A stretch of 64,000 nucleotides of DNA, from contig CM061141.1 of assembly GCA_030789695.1 (NCBI GenBank), positions 200,311,600 through 200,375,599 of the forward strand. Direction: 5' to 3'. Both the position numbers and the translations under genes were made by a program. The notes below the pieces were generated by a model. That model did no database searches, had not been told where the DNA came from, and worked only from the letters and a program-made list of their open reading frames with translations. This document shows positions 33,364-44,795 of the stretch, one piece after another (within the stretch, counting starts at the first letter, position 1; every line of letters begins with the position of its first letter). Origin of the DNA: Scilla litardierei (taxonomy: Eukaryota > Streptophyta > Magnoliopsida > Asparagales > Asparagaceae).

Positions 33364-33974
33364 GGTCCCTGGCAATAGATGAACTTTATGGTTGCATATC
33401 ATACTCTCCTACTTGAGTCACGTAGTTCTAGTGTAGCTTGCACAGTTACTTTCTTTACAGTACTTGCACTTTACTTTCCTCACCAGTACAGTTACCATGC
33501 TTGCCTCACTTTACTTGCCAGTACAGTCACCTTTACTTTACGCATTCCATGCACGTTACTTTCTACACTTGTACAGACACTGCACCGTACTTTACTTTAC
33601 TTTCACTTTGGTCTGCTTTGTCATACTTGTACAGTACCTCTATTTCTTTATTTAGAATTGTTGTGACTTACCTACGGTTCCATCTCCGTGGCACCGCAGA
33701 CGACGTACATATGGAGGCAGATGCTCTTGAGCTAATAGCGCCAGACTTCGACCATGAGACCGCAGCTTCCAGAGCTATTTTCAGTTGTGTTCTTTCTTTC
33801 ATTCATGTATCATCGTTGGAACAATTTGTACGGGATAGATTGTAATAATGGACACTATTTGGGTATTTTTGTACATCTCTGCATCGTGGCTATTTTGACT
33901 TCACTGGTTAACTGCAGAACCTGCGCAATTATCAAATAAGTAACGGGCCCCCGAAAGCGGGTCGTTACAAATTA

Positions 33975-35409
33975 TCTTTTGCACCCAACCCTCTATTTAT
34001 CATCCATGCCCACCCTTGTATTTGGTGCTTATATCGACTCTCTCCCCAATTTTTATGTGATGTTTAAGCTTGGGGGAAAGAGACTATTTTGTTGAGTTGC
34101 CCCTTATCTTGTCGTTTTCCTCTATTTATATCATACACACATTGAGGACAATGTGATATTTTAGCTTGGGGGAGTGCATAGTGCATGCACTTTGCTTCAT
34201 CGTGAAACACACTTCGAAATTTCCATATGAACCATGTTCACTTCTATATTTATGTCTTATATGCTTCATTTTCTATGAAATATCGTGGATTTATTTTTTT
34301 ATGAACTCTGATATCTGTTAGATTAGAGTTTGATTCCTTGATTAGTGTATCTTTGTTAATATGCTTTTTCATAGTAGAATCCATAGTTTCACAACCATAT
34401 TCTCGAAAGAGTTAAGCTAAAAATGAATGAATCAAATCTGAAAATCATTTGACTCATGCGTGATTTGATTGATAACTCTATTGCTTCATGGATGTTTAGT
34501 GATTCAAACGAGATAGGATAACCCCATGATAACCAAAGTAGTGATGAGTAGGATTCCTGCAACCGAGCCATGTCTAGATTTTATGCTTTTTCTTTTTCCT
34601 TTGTGAATAGCCAATAAATGATCTTTGATCATGTTTTGCATTCCATCGCGTTTACGTGAGTTTGCAAAAATCCCAAAAATGCAAAAATCAAACAAATATC
34701 ATGAATAAAAGGCCCTAGGGGTTCTTCGTAACCCAATGCCCTAAGACCGTCTGGTCTGGGATGCATATGCCGCTTTTTGTATATATTGAGTTATTTCGTG
34801 TATATAAAAAATGTATATGAAATATTCATATAGCCAAAAACATTATAAAAGTACAAAAAACACATATCCTTATCTCCATTTCAATATAGAACAAAGACAT
34901 GGCAAAGTTGATGGGTTCCAGGAGTCCTGAAATGGCCTTAGTGTGGTGATGCCTTACTTTGATTGAATTTGCTAAATTCATTTCATGAAGTATAACAAAA
35001 TACCACGCACGCTTGAAAACGTTTGATCATGACCTATTATACTGCTTAGAGAATGAGTTGTGGACATCGGTTTCATTTCTGTGAACTTAGTATATTGCAT
35101 GATAAACTATGATATGATATAACTCTACTCTCATTTTATCACTTATCAAGTTCATTACATTTATCAAAGTCCACTTTATTTTAATTCGAGCGAGATTTAA
35201 GTACGTGTTTTGTATATGTGCTCTAATTTCATATTGACGTGTGTTCACGAGATCTTGCATACCTTGGGTTCTTATATTTTCTGAATTTAAGATTGAACCC
35301 CTTGTCTCCATTACACGCCACCGCCTCACATCTTCATTGTATCCTTCTCCCGTGTTCGCTACTTACTAGTCTTCCTCGAGGACGAGTAAGAGGGAAGCAT
35401 GGGGGATTT
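33975..35409 (+). other. LARD-1 interior, right part, and polypurine tract
   Basis: Non-coding. It holds motifs typical of the Athila/Tat 3' region: AAGCTTGGGGGAAAG near 34070, an inverted ACATTGAGGACAATGT near 34140, AGCTTGGGGGAG near 34165, CTTCCTCGAGGACGAG near 35371, and a final AGAGGGAAGCATGGGGGATTT (35390-35409) as plus-strand primer. No open frame looks real. Confidence 0.75.
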
Positions 35410-37172
35410 TGATGTGTCATTATATTCCACATTTTATCACTATGATTACACGTCAAAATTATTGCTCATTTACATATTTCATACGCTTTTACGCTATTAT
35501 TTGGAACAATATGACTTTCAGATCGTTAATGGCCATTTCAGGGATTTGGAGCGATATTAGAGCAATTTGGAGTCAATAAGACGATCGGCGACGTGAGAGC
35601 ACCAAGAATACTCATGATGACATGCTTGAGGTGCCAAAGAAGAAGACTAGAGAAAGAGGAAGAGAAAGGAGAAGCCAAGAAGCAATCAGCTTCACTTTCC
35701 CAGGTGACTCAAGCGAGTAGCACAAGCTGCTCGATCGAGCTGATACACGAGCCCAGCAGAAAAGAGAATGTGCATCCTACTCGACCGAGCAGCGTGGTGA
35801 CTCGGTCGAGTCATTTCTATTTATCGAAGCTCCATCCAGTTTAACATCCGCTCGACCGAGCCAGCAGGCGACTCGACCGAGCAAGGCCTACTCGGGCCGA
35901 GTAGGCAGAGCAACACTTTTGAAGGAGCCCGATCCACTGACAGACTCGACCGAATAGGGGGGTAACTCGACCGAGCAGGGGGCGACTCGACCGAGCACGA
36001 AGGCTACTCGGTCAAGTAAGGCGAAAACCCAGATTTTCAGAAATCCGTGCACGCTTTTCAAATCTTCTATCACCTGGAATTTTTCAGTATTTTTCTAATA
36101 TTTTTCCCAGATAGTACACTTCAATACGGTTCCAATGCCACCAAGAACATGCCAATCGGAGGTCGGATGAGCTCTGAGAAATGTCTGCAAGATGGTTCTG
36201 CAGTGCTGAAATCTGCACTCGACCGAGTGCTGTTCCTACTCGGTCCAAGTGCTGCCGGGGTCCACCAATAAGTTGCGGACAGAAACATATTTGGGCTGAA
36301 TTGGAGAGGGTTTTTTTGGTTTGTTTTCTAGGGTTTAGATAGGGATATATATTGTTTGGTAGCCGTCATTTTGAGGGGAACTTTTTGGAGAGTTTTTTAG
36401 TTAGGTTTATCAAGTTTTGGGAGACGATCTTTTGGGGAGTTAGGCTACGCCATAGGCCCATCCTTTTGTATCAAGCTAAGTACTTTTGTCCTCTTGAATT
36501 CCATTGTTATTTCTTTGTGATTTCTTATTGAATATCTCCTTGATGCATGCTATGATGAATTCTCTTGCTATTATCGAATCTTATATTGCTTTTCCTATGG
36601 TGCATGCGTAGTTCTATCAAGGGCTAATGGATTAGCCCTAAGATTTTAGGATTTAGATGCAAAGATAGGATTTTTATGATGTGTTGGGAATAATAGGGGA
36701 TGCATTCGAACCATGATAGTGGTGATATTATTGTAGATCCCTAATACATGTTCCGTATGCATCTATCGCGCGAGCGGGGTGAATACGGTATGTTAGATTC
36801 ATGATGCCTTGACACATGAAGTCACTTCCTAGATGCTACAACCCCCAATTAAATCACTGCAATGTAGAAGTCTCAACCGAGCATCGACGTCCGACGGTCC
36901 TAGCGACGAGTCCTAAAGCCCTAATCTTTTATATTTATTTCTTTCCTTCTTTGTGTGGAATCCCTTGTTCGCGACGTTGAGTGACACAACCTTCGCATCC
37001 ATCACATTAAGACATTCCACAACCCACCTCCACCAATAAATTCGCAAGTCTAATTCAACCTAGGAGTAGATAGGTAGTATAGCACCGCTTCCCCGTGTTC
37101 GATACCTGCTTGCCACTATACCGTGCGCTTGCGGTAAACGACATCGTTTTGGAGTTAATTCTGGCCCGATCA
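35410..37172 (+). repeat. LARD-1 3' LTR
   Basis: A 1763-bp uninterrupted LTR from TGATGTGTCATT to GGCCCGATCA, then ATTAG. It has the palindrome cluster (35705-36020, near 36218-36250). By eye it differs from the split 5' LTR at roughly 5-10% of positions in sampled stretches and lacks about 24 bases between two palindromes. Confidence 0.93.
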
Positions 37173-38021
37173 ATTAGCATTAATAAATGCTTAGTTAAGA
37201 TGTTTGCATATATCATTTAGCTTGAGAATGCGTATAGAAGTACTTCTAGGTTCAACACAAGCTCTATGATATAAGTCAGACGCCTAGTGTAGTAGAACCA
37301 GACGTCTGACGTATCAGATCCAACAGATATATGTCACTCAGATTTTTTCAATCTGACCAGACGTTTGATGTTGTCATACCAGACGCCTGAACAACTGTTC
37401 AGATGACTGGACATTGAACTCTAGACGATTGGTAATAGAAATGTTAGTTTGTAAAAAGTTTCCCGAGAGCAATCATCTTTTGACTTCACGAGATCAGAAA
37501 TTTGATGCTGACTTATCAGGCAGCTAGACAGTTCGTCCGGTGCCTGATTGGTCTGCTATAGATGCCTGATCATCATATCATATGATTTTCACCCAGTTCA
37601 GTCTTTCTACCAGACGTCTGATAATCTTGATCCAGACGCCTGGCTCAGTATAATCTCACCATCTCGATTAATACTCCAGACAAGTGGTTACATCATTCCA
37701 GACGCCTGTCGAATAATTTTAAGTCAAATCAATTTTTTATCCAACGGTTGAGATTTAACGTCTGATCGTTATAAACTCTGATTCGTTCGATTAGGGCTTA
37801 AGTGAAGTATTCCATTTCACCTGCCCATTTGTCTGCCATTACGGTCTCGACAAACTTTCGACAAACTCTTGTCTGATTTGAGGTAAATAAAAACGCATTT
37901 CTTTGCATCGATCATTTTGACATCTAGGGTTTTTCGATTCAACTCACATCCTTCAATATTTGAACGATAGGGTCTCATCATCCTGCGTACGAAATGAACT
38001 CGATCGTCATCACCACAATAT
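37173..38021 (+). other. Sire-A spacer between pol and ORF3, with palindromes
   Basis: It begins with the second ATTAG copy and then continues Sire-A. Between 37279 and 37700 there are about ten copies of CAGACGTCTG and variants such as CCAGACGCCTG (perfect at 37299-37308), often paired 10-20 bases apart. The position matches the palindrome-bearing spacer of Sire-B (9823-10741). Confidence 0.78.
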
Positions 38022-38652
38022 TTGACGATTGAGACGTCTTCACATCCACCAAAACCATATGAGCCTGGTTCTTCATCTCATCGGTTCAAGATGACCAATC
38101 CTCTTGATGTGTCGCATCAGATACCATTGACGTCAAAACAACCGCATGATCAACCTTCATCGCCATTTCGGCTACTGTCTTCTAAGCACTCTACTGCTCA
38201 CGACGACCCTCATGATCATTCAGAGTCTTCTGTTCCTGAAGATCCTCTTGAAGTCATCAGAAACAGACTTCAGTTTCTGATCAGAAGTTCCTGCCATCAA
38301 GATAATGATCTGATGTCCCTCTGTATTAACCTAGAGGAGGTTCGAGCTATTGTCTTGTGACTTGGTCAAGATCATCGTCAGATCAGTAATATCCTCCGAG
38401 TTATTCAGGACAGTAGGTGTCCCTACTCTGATCCATCATCCTCTTCACATCCTCCTGAAGTCTTACCTCAGCGTTTGGGTGAGGTTGAGTACAATCTTTC
38501 CAACATCTGGACAGGTGTCTCACATATGAGTTTGGAACTCACCATTGTGAAGGAAATGATCCCAAACATACAGGAGAAATTGGACGCACGGGTGCCTACT
38601 CCTAAAGATATCCATGCTCTTGCCCCACCATCTCCACCTCATCCAGCTGTAT
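38022..38652 (+). pseudogene. Sire-A ORF3 remnant
   Basis: An open frame of 112 codons (38022-38360) and its continuation after a TGA give a Ser/Pro/His-rich segment followed by a heptad-like region (LGEVEYNLSNIWTGVSHMSL near 38480). It then ends at TGA near 38650. The layout resembles the C-terminal half of Sire-B ORF3 (coiled region just before the 3' untranslated part). The VREFYANL-type N-terminal domain is missing. It is broken. Confidence 0.55.
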
Positions 38653-39725
38653 GATGACGTTCTGGACTACCACAAGCCTCTCTTTACATTCATCAAATGA
38701 ATTTTTGAACATAAGAAGAGTGCTTGTGAGGATACATTTTGTTATTTTTGGGTTATGGGTGGTATATTTGTAAAGTATACAGCTATCACATCTTTATGTG
38801 ACTTTACTAGTGTACATTGACACATTTTGTTGTATGTGTCACATAGATATACTTTTGTTCTTTGATTAGAGATTAAGTTATATTTTGTATTTTTGCCCTC
38901 ACAATATATAAACATATATAGATACACACACACACACACACATATATATACATATATATATACATACATACATACATATACATACATTCATACATATACA
39001 TACATACATACATATACATACATACATACATACATGTGTGTGTGTATGCTTGTGGTTTTGGAAATGTTTTTTTGTTGATAATTATCTTATTGTGCACTTC
39101 CAATATAAGTTTTGAATATTTTTATCTCCAAATGAGACTTGATGCAACATGCTTAGTTAAATGGTGAAATAAGAACATCTTCACTTATTCTGTCATAATT
39201 TTGACCATCGATATCTATTTATTTTTGTTGTTCTATTCCTCCCATCTTACTTTTTTTGATTATGACAAGGGGAGAGAATTACCATGAGTAACCATATAAG
39301 ATTGATTATTTTATAAGGGAAAGAGAGAGAAGAATAATCATGTGTGTTCCATGATTATTGATTATATTTTGAAACTCATATAACTCCATGAATCATATCA
39401 TTTCTAATCTAGTTTTGATATTATTATATGATTCAGGGGGAGTTATTCTTAAAACGGATTTCATTATAATTGATTGACTTGATCTCCTTATTCATGCTTC
39501 TAATTACTCAATGTGTATCACCATATGTCTCATGCCTTGTGTATTCATATATGTTGAAGGCTTTAATAAACAATACTCAATTCATGTGATACAACATATC
39601 ATTATTTATATGTTTGCACTAAAATGTTTGGCATCAATGCAAGGGGAGTAAGTATTTTTAAATTTCAAGTACAATTATTGATTATGGTTATGATTGTGTG
39701 TCATCATCAAAAAGGGGGAGAAAGT
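38653..39725 (+). other. Sire-A 3' non-coding region and polypurine tract
   Basis: No gene. It contains a microsatellite (38921-39050), scattered AAGGGGAGA words (39268, 39433, 39640), and finally CAAAAAGGGGGAGAAAG (39709-39725), nearly identical to the Sire-B polypurine tract. Confidence 0.78.
38921..39050. repeat. CA/CATA microsatellite
   Basis: A (CA)n run passes into TATA and CATA repeats and ends in (GT)n. The apparent ORFs across it, made only of Tyr, Ile, His, Thr, Met, Cys and Val, are artefacts. Confidence 0.95.
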
Positions 39726-41537
39726 TGAATATTGGATTCTCCAAATGTAGTTTTGATGATAAACAAACATAATCGATTGTGACTAATCCCAAAATTTTGT
39801 AGTTAAGGAAAGCATCGTCAATAAAAATAAAGTCATATCAAATAAAGACGATGACTCGGGACATTTATGCAAGGACATCAATCAATGAAGCATGGAAATC
39901 AAGGAATGATAGCAAGGAAGTCAACATGTTGAACTCCACAAGTTCAATGCAAGTCTTCAAGGGATTCAATAGGAAGTGAAGAGGATTAAATATGTAAACT
40001 TTTCTTTCTTTACTTCTTAGTTGAATTAGCATGTTAAGCCTTGAATAGACTCAATAGAATATCACTCATAACACTCACAGCACTTTAGATCATATATCAT
40101 TGAGTGTCATAGGGTTTGAACTTGCATAAACTCGAAGAAGAGTTTTTCAGCCAACCCATGCGCCTGGTGCTTGGTCTCTAAATGCCCGGTGCTCATGTGC
40201 ATCTAGTTCTCTAAAGCCATACCTTACAGACGCCTGAAGTTCTAATTCCATACGGCTGCACAATGAGTCAGACGGCTGGATGATGAACTCCAGACATCTG
40301 ATTAATTCTACCCGAAACTCCACTAACTCAGCCTATGCTGACTAACGGAAAACAGGCTCCTAGATGATATACATCAGATGCTAGTGATTTAAGAGCATAT
40401 ATTTTCAGTAGCTCAAACTTTGCTGTCAGTCAAGATCAGACGTTTGAAGTTGTATTCCCAGACATCTGTATAGTTGACCAGACGTTTGGAGACATCTGGA
40501 TAATGAACATCAGACGCCTGGATATTCGGACCAAGTAATTCCAGTAACCTAGTTGATCTTAATCTGTATGGTCAGACGTCTCATGCCATTGAGCCAGACG
40601 ACTGCACAGTGGACCAGACGTTTAGGAAGTCTTCTTTAGAGGTCTGCTAAGTGTCTGTTAGACTATATTTATTGCCCAGTCAGAATTGTAGAGAAGTCGC
40701 CTGGCCGTTCTACTTCAGGCGACTAGTCACTAGGATTTCTACCCGTTAATAGTCGTTTCCAGCATTTAATGCTTGTGATTTTTATGTGATTTTGAGCAGA
40801 TTTCGATGGCTTATTTATAGGGCTTTATTGTCTTGACTTGAGAGGTTAGCTAAAACATCTAAGACTTCATTCAATACACTCTCAAGTGATCTCAATCCAT
40901 TAATTTATTTACTAGAGCATTCAAGAGCATTCAAAGTATTTCAAGCTCAAGCTCTAAAAGTTCAACTTGTCTCCAAAGATTTCAAGATCAGCTTCTGGCA
41001 TTAATTGTTACACATCTTGAGACAAGTTAGTAAGTGCTCTTACTCTCATCATTTAGAGCACATCATGCACACCTCATTGCCTCATTCTTAAGAGTATTAA
41101 TCAAGGCATATGTTGTGGAAATTGTTTCATATTTAGTTCTAACTTTCTTTTTTATATTTGAGAAGTTCCTCTCGGTTGTGAGAGTAGTCCATTCTCGGGT
41201 TGTGGGAAGTAAATGAAAAGATGTATTGGTTTTTCACTTGTCAGGTGTTTGCAAGTGGTTATTAGTGGATCATTAATCACTAGCAGGTTTGCTAGTGTGT
41301 TGCTGGAGTAGGATTCAAAGGATTTGAGGAGACTCAGAGTCGGGAGACTCGGTGAATCCGAACAAGGGTAAATCCTTTGTTTGGGTTTGCTTTTCTGTGT
41401 TTGTTGATCTCTCTTTCTATTCCACACTAAGGTTGCATACGTGATTATTAATTTGGCGTAATTTTCATATTATTGTTATAAAGCACTAATTCACCCCCTC
41501 CCAATAGTGTTTTCTCCCTATAGTTTCTGATCCTACA
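39726..41537 (+). repeat. Sire-A 3' LTR
   Basis: About 1.8 kb, from TGAATATTGGATTCTCC to TCTGATCCTACA. The end has the Sirevirus pattern seen in Sire-B (a GGTAAATCC...GTTTG word, then ATTCACCCCCTCCC). It carries CAGACGTCTG-type palindromes at about 40230-40620, matching those in the Sire-A interior. The 5' LTR lies beyond the left edge, if it survives. Confidence 0.82.
40230..40620. repeat. CAGACGTCTG-type palindromes in Sire-A LTR
   Basis: About ten degenerate copies such as CAGACGCCTGAAG, CCAGACATCTG, CAGACGTCTC and CCAGACGTTTGG. They are more eroded than those in the interior. Confidence 0.75.
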
Positions 41538-42375
41538 CTTGTTGCCATCGTGAACTCCGTTGCTAACTTGCTTGAATCCCTCTGAAGCATCAAGCCACAA
41601 CAACCTCTTGTCCGCACCTCAAGTCACGCACTGTGCCAAGTTGTTGCTCATCTACATCGCTGGCACATTGCTTCATCGAGCTAGAGCTGTTGCTGACCAA
41701 GATTTCCAAGCGCCATCCAAGCTGCTAGCACATTGCAGAACATTTCTTAACACACAGACCGAGCCCCCAGCAAGTAGTGCAAGGTTACTTTGCACACAGA
41801 CCAATTTGAGGCAGATCTGCGCAATGATCTTTGGAGGACTACATCTTCTGAATCAAACATCAGATTGAGACACCGTTTGCATCAGAGCGTATCTTACAAC
41901 GTGCTGATCGACAGGGACTACCCAAACATCACAAACTGAGCACTGTAAACTCTCTATCTTGTTTATATTTGTGATATTGTTTGGTAGATCTCTGTAATAG
42001 TTTTATTTTCACTTTTGGGGTTATTTTGGACTCTTGATTAGTTGGGGCTAGTCAAGAGAAAGTTTTTGCTAGAGTAGAAGTGTTTGAGACATTGGTGAGT
42101 GAGGTACCTACTTGGTGAGCTGAGCGTTAGGGCACGAAGTTCTGTATGTGGTGTATCTTGACATTATTATTCTAGTAATTACATTGAGGCTAGAGTATGT
42201 CGTTGGGGTGACCGAACTAGGGTAAATCTCGTGTGCACTCTGTGTTGGCTTCTGTGATATTTTTATCTGCACGCACTTGCTCTGAGATTGTCTGGTTGAG
42301 TAGGAGTAATTTTGATATTCGCAAAAATTGTTTACACGCCTATTCACCCTCCCCCCTCTAGGACTAGTTTGACCA
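41538..42375 (+). repeat. Sire-C: truncated Sirevirus-type LTR
   Basis: It directly follows the Sire-A LTR. Its right part has the common Sirevirus LTR ending (AGGGTAAATCTCGTGTGC, then TTCACCCTCCCCCCTCTAG, finishing in TTTGACCA). The left ~400 bases may be the same LTR or older sequence. No primer site follows. Sire-A may have inserted into this LTR, but no duplication can be checked here. Confidence 0.55.
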
Positions 42376-42589
42376 GTTAAATGCACATGTTTGACTTCAA
42401 TCAATTTAGCGGAGTTTATTAACAATTTGAAGACATATCCAAAGGGAAGTTTCCAAATTATTGAGTTCTATCAAATTGACAAAGATTGGATTGAAGATTT
42501 GAAGGAAGAGTAGAAGAACAAGAGTGATAATTTGAAGAAAACTTCTCATCCCATATAAAAGAGAGAGAGAGCCACCCCTTGGAGAAAAT

Positions 42590-42638
<49 letters not shown>

Positions 42639-44652
42639 ACGGTGTGTAGGAGGGCAAGTGTGAAAGGCTGTAAGGGTAGTGGCAAACTTGTAAATACCTA
42701 GAAGTAGTGAGGGTATTATGGTTATTGGACTTCTAAAAGGTATATAAATAAATGTTAGAAAAGTGAGAGGGCCTCCATAAATTTTCCAATTCTTAAGAGA
42801 AAAGAAAAGAAAAGAAGACGAAGGAAAAGAAAAGAAGGCAAAAGAAATAAGAACAAAAATATAGAAAACAATTACTTCCCATTCTCTTTCGTTTCCTTCC
42901 TTTCCTTTATTTTCTCTTCTTTTTCTTGTCATTTTCATTTTCCCCTCTCCATGCCCTACTTCTCCTACGTTTTTTCAAGAAAACCCCTCTCTTTCCCCTC
43001 TTTTAAACACCCTTATGCAAGCTTAAGACATGTAAAGTTATTGGGATCTTGGAAGAGGAGTTTCTTGAGCAAGTTGAGGACTTTTGGGTGATGGAGCTTG
43101 GGGGAAGAGGAGATGGAGCCAAAATGGAGTCTTTAGAGGGGAAAACAACTACTTTGAGGCAGGGAACCTAATCTCTAAAGCATGTTATTCAATTTTAGCA
43201 TTTTTCCCATGAATCTCTATGTGATGTTGGTGTCCATGCTCTGTTCCATTTTTGTAATACGCATAACTCTCTCTATTCATCCAAAATTTACAAATTAATA
43301 TAATCTAAAAATCTTATTAAGTTAGTTACAGCTTTCATTTAGAGGCTGACCTTAAAGTTTGACTGCAACTAGGCTAAAATTGCTAATATATATCGTAGTG
43401 TCAAATTCTGGCAGAATCTGCACACGGTCACCAAAAATGTAGAACTCCCAGTGTAGTGATCCAACCGTTTTAATTTTAGTCAATTTGAAAAACTAAATTC
43501 AATATCTACAACTTACATGCTTTGCCCTTGCTGAAATCCTGACTGTAAGTTAATGAAAATGACAACTCTTTAAGTCTCAACATTTCTTTCAAAAAAATAG
43601 ATTATGTAGCCTGTGGGGTTTAGTCTATATCAATTAACCTAATTGCTCTAAATTTATGATATTTGATATCTGAGAAGAAAACTTCATTCTTTACAACTTT
43701 CATTCAGTAAGTTTTAGCAAATTCATGAAGGAAATGGATGATATCTGCCACTATTCATGACTGTTTAAATTTTCCCTGCAAGCTAAAATGTTAAAGTGAT
43801 GTTCTAAACTATGTATTGTTGGTAATTTGAGTTGGAGGAGGGTACATGTTTGGTATGGCATGAAGTGATGATATTGTGATGGAATTTGTGATGGGCATGG
43901 CACTTAGGTGCATGACCCCTTATGAAAGAATGAGGAAATTGGGTATGGAAAGAGAATGTCAAAATGAACAACCATGCCAATCATAACCTCTTAAAAAGAA
44001 CTATATGTGTTTGTGCAATTTAATTCTCTTCTTGTAACGTTCTATAGCTTTCAACATACTTGTATACCCATGTTTAGACACACTTACTTTTATGCATATT
44101 GGTCTTATGCACACTTGCTCTTTAAGCATATTTAACTTTATGTCAAATTTGTAAGATTGCATAAATAGTAATGTTGAACAAATAATCTCTTGGGATGTCT
44201 CATTCCTCTCTAAGGAGGGTGATCTCCCAAGATGGGATTGGGAAAAAATCTGAGTAAGAGTGAGCATAAGGACTGGACTATGATGGAGTGGAGGTGATTA
44301 TCTTATACCCTACAGGGATAATTACTTTTGAGTGCCGAGTGACTACTGAGTGATATTGAGTGATGTGAGGTACATTCTCACTCCCACTAGTGAGGGGGGA
44401 GTTCGAGAGGCCCCGTTAAAGTTAATCAGTGCTCGTGTTTTACTGGCAGGGTAGTTTGAGTGCCACCCTGCCTTGGGGTGAGGTCCAGACCTTATGTTCT
44501 ACAGTTACTCAGGTTTCTAACGAACATCACTAAACCTAAGATACTCAAATCTACATAATAAGCATGTAAATACTACTTCCATTTGTTTTAGTTGAACTTG
44601 TTTTTATGCTTCTTTCTTCCTATGAATATGTTGCAGTTAATTTTCTTTCCCT

Positions 44653-44655
<3 letters not shown>
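42376..44655. other. Unassigned, probably a decayed gypsy LTR
   Basis: No convincing gene. It includes a (GT)n run (42593-42638), a TATA-like GGTATATAAATAAATG near 42738 followed by pyrimidine-rich sequence, long AT-rich non-coding stretches, and a GGCAGGGTAGTTTGAGTGCCACCCTGCC segment near 44440. The order of TATA, leader and AT-rich tail resembles the chromovirus LTRs elsewhere here. I found no clear ends or duplication. Confidence 0.35.
42593..42638. repeat. GT microsatellite
   Basis: About 23 uninterrupted GT units. Confidence 0.95.
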
Positions 44656-44688
<33 letters not shown>

Positions 44689-44795
44689 TTTATGTATGTA
44701 TGTATGTATGTGTATATATATGTATATATATATGTGTATATATGTGTATATATATGTATATATATGTGTATATATGTATATATATATATATATAA
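44656..44795. repeat. GT/GTATATAT microsatellite
   Basis: A (GT)n run passes into TATG and then TATATGTA repeats. It directly abuts the L1 ORF1 fragment, so any start codon called inside it is not the gene start. Confidence 0.95.

Larger units (their letters stand above)
30524..33969 (+). mobile_element. Solo LTR of a Tekay-A-like family in LARD-1
   Basis: A 3446-bp single LTR from TGTAACGGCC to GGGTCGTTACA with perfect AATTA duplications (30519-30523 and 33970-33974). It follows the Tekay-A LTR layout and shares GTAAGTCACGACAGATTCTAA and the last ~40 bases with it. It has a strong TATA (31261-31274), a GC-rich island (31310-32090), an exon-like segment (32713-32778), tandem repeats (33076-33165 and 33257-33363) and an acidic frame near 33710-33780. 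No internal region remains. Confidence 0.92.
2423..37172 (+). mobile_element. LARD-1: non-autonomous Athila/Tat-like LTR element hosting four nested insertions
   Basis: The element begins TGATGTGTC and ends GGCCCGATCA, and is flanked by a perfect 5-bp duplication (ATTAG). Without its insertions it has two LTRs of about 1.77 kb and a 2.7-kb interior. Its primer-binding site matches the 3' end of tRNA-Asp, as in the Athila/Tat branch of Ty3/gypsy. The 3' region carries the AGCTTGGGGGAG and CTTCCTCGAGGACGAG motifs that also occur beside the Ath-E LTR. No gag, RT or integrase is recognisable in the interior, so it must have been mobilised by a related autonomous element. Sire-B, Tekay-A (with a solo LTR inside it) and a second solo LTR interrupt it. 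Confidence 0.88.

Noticed and set aside
38893..39103. Tyr/Ile/His/Thr-rich frames on both strands
   Set aside because: They are translations of a CA/CATA microsatellite.
44606..44795. N-terminal start of the 281-codon frame inside the microsatellite
   Set aside because: The first ~60 residues are only translated GT and TATG repeats. The L1-like part begins after about 44796.
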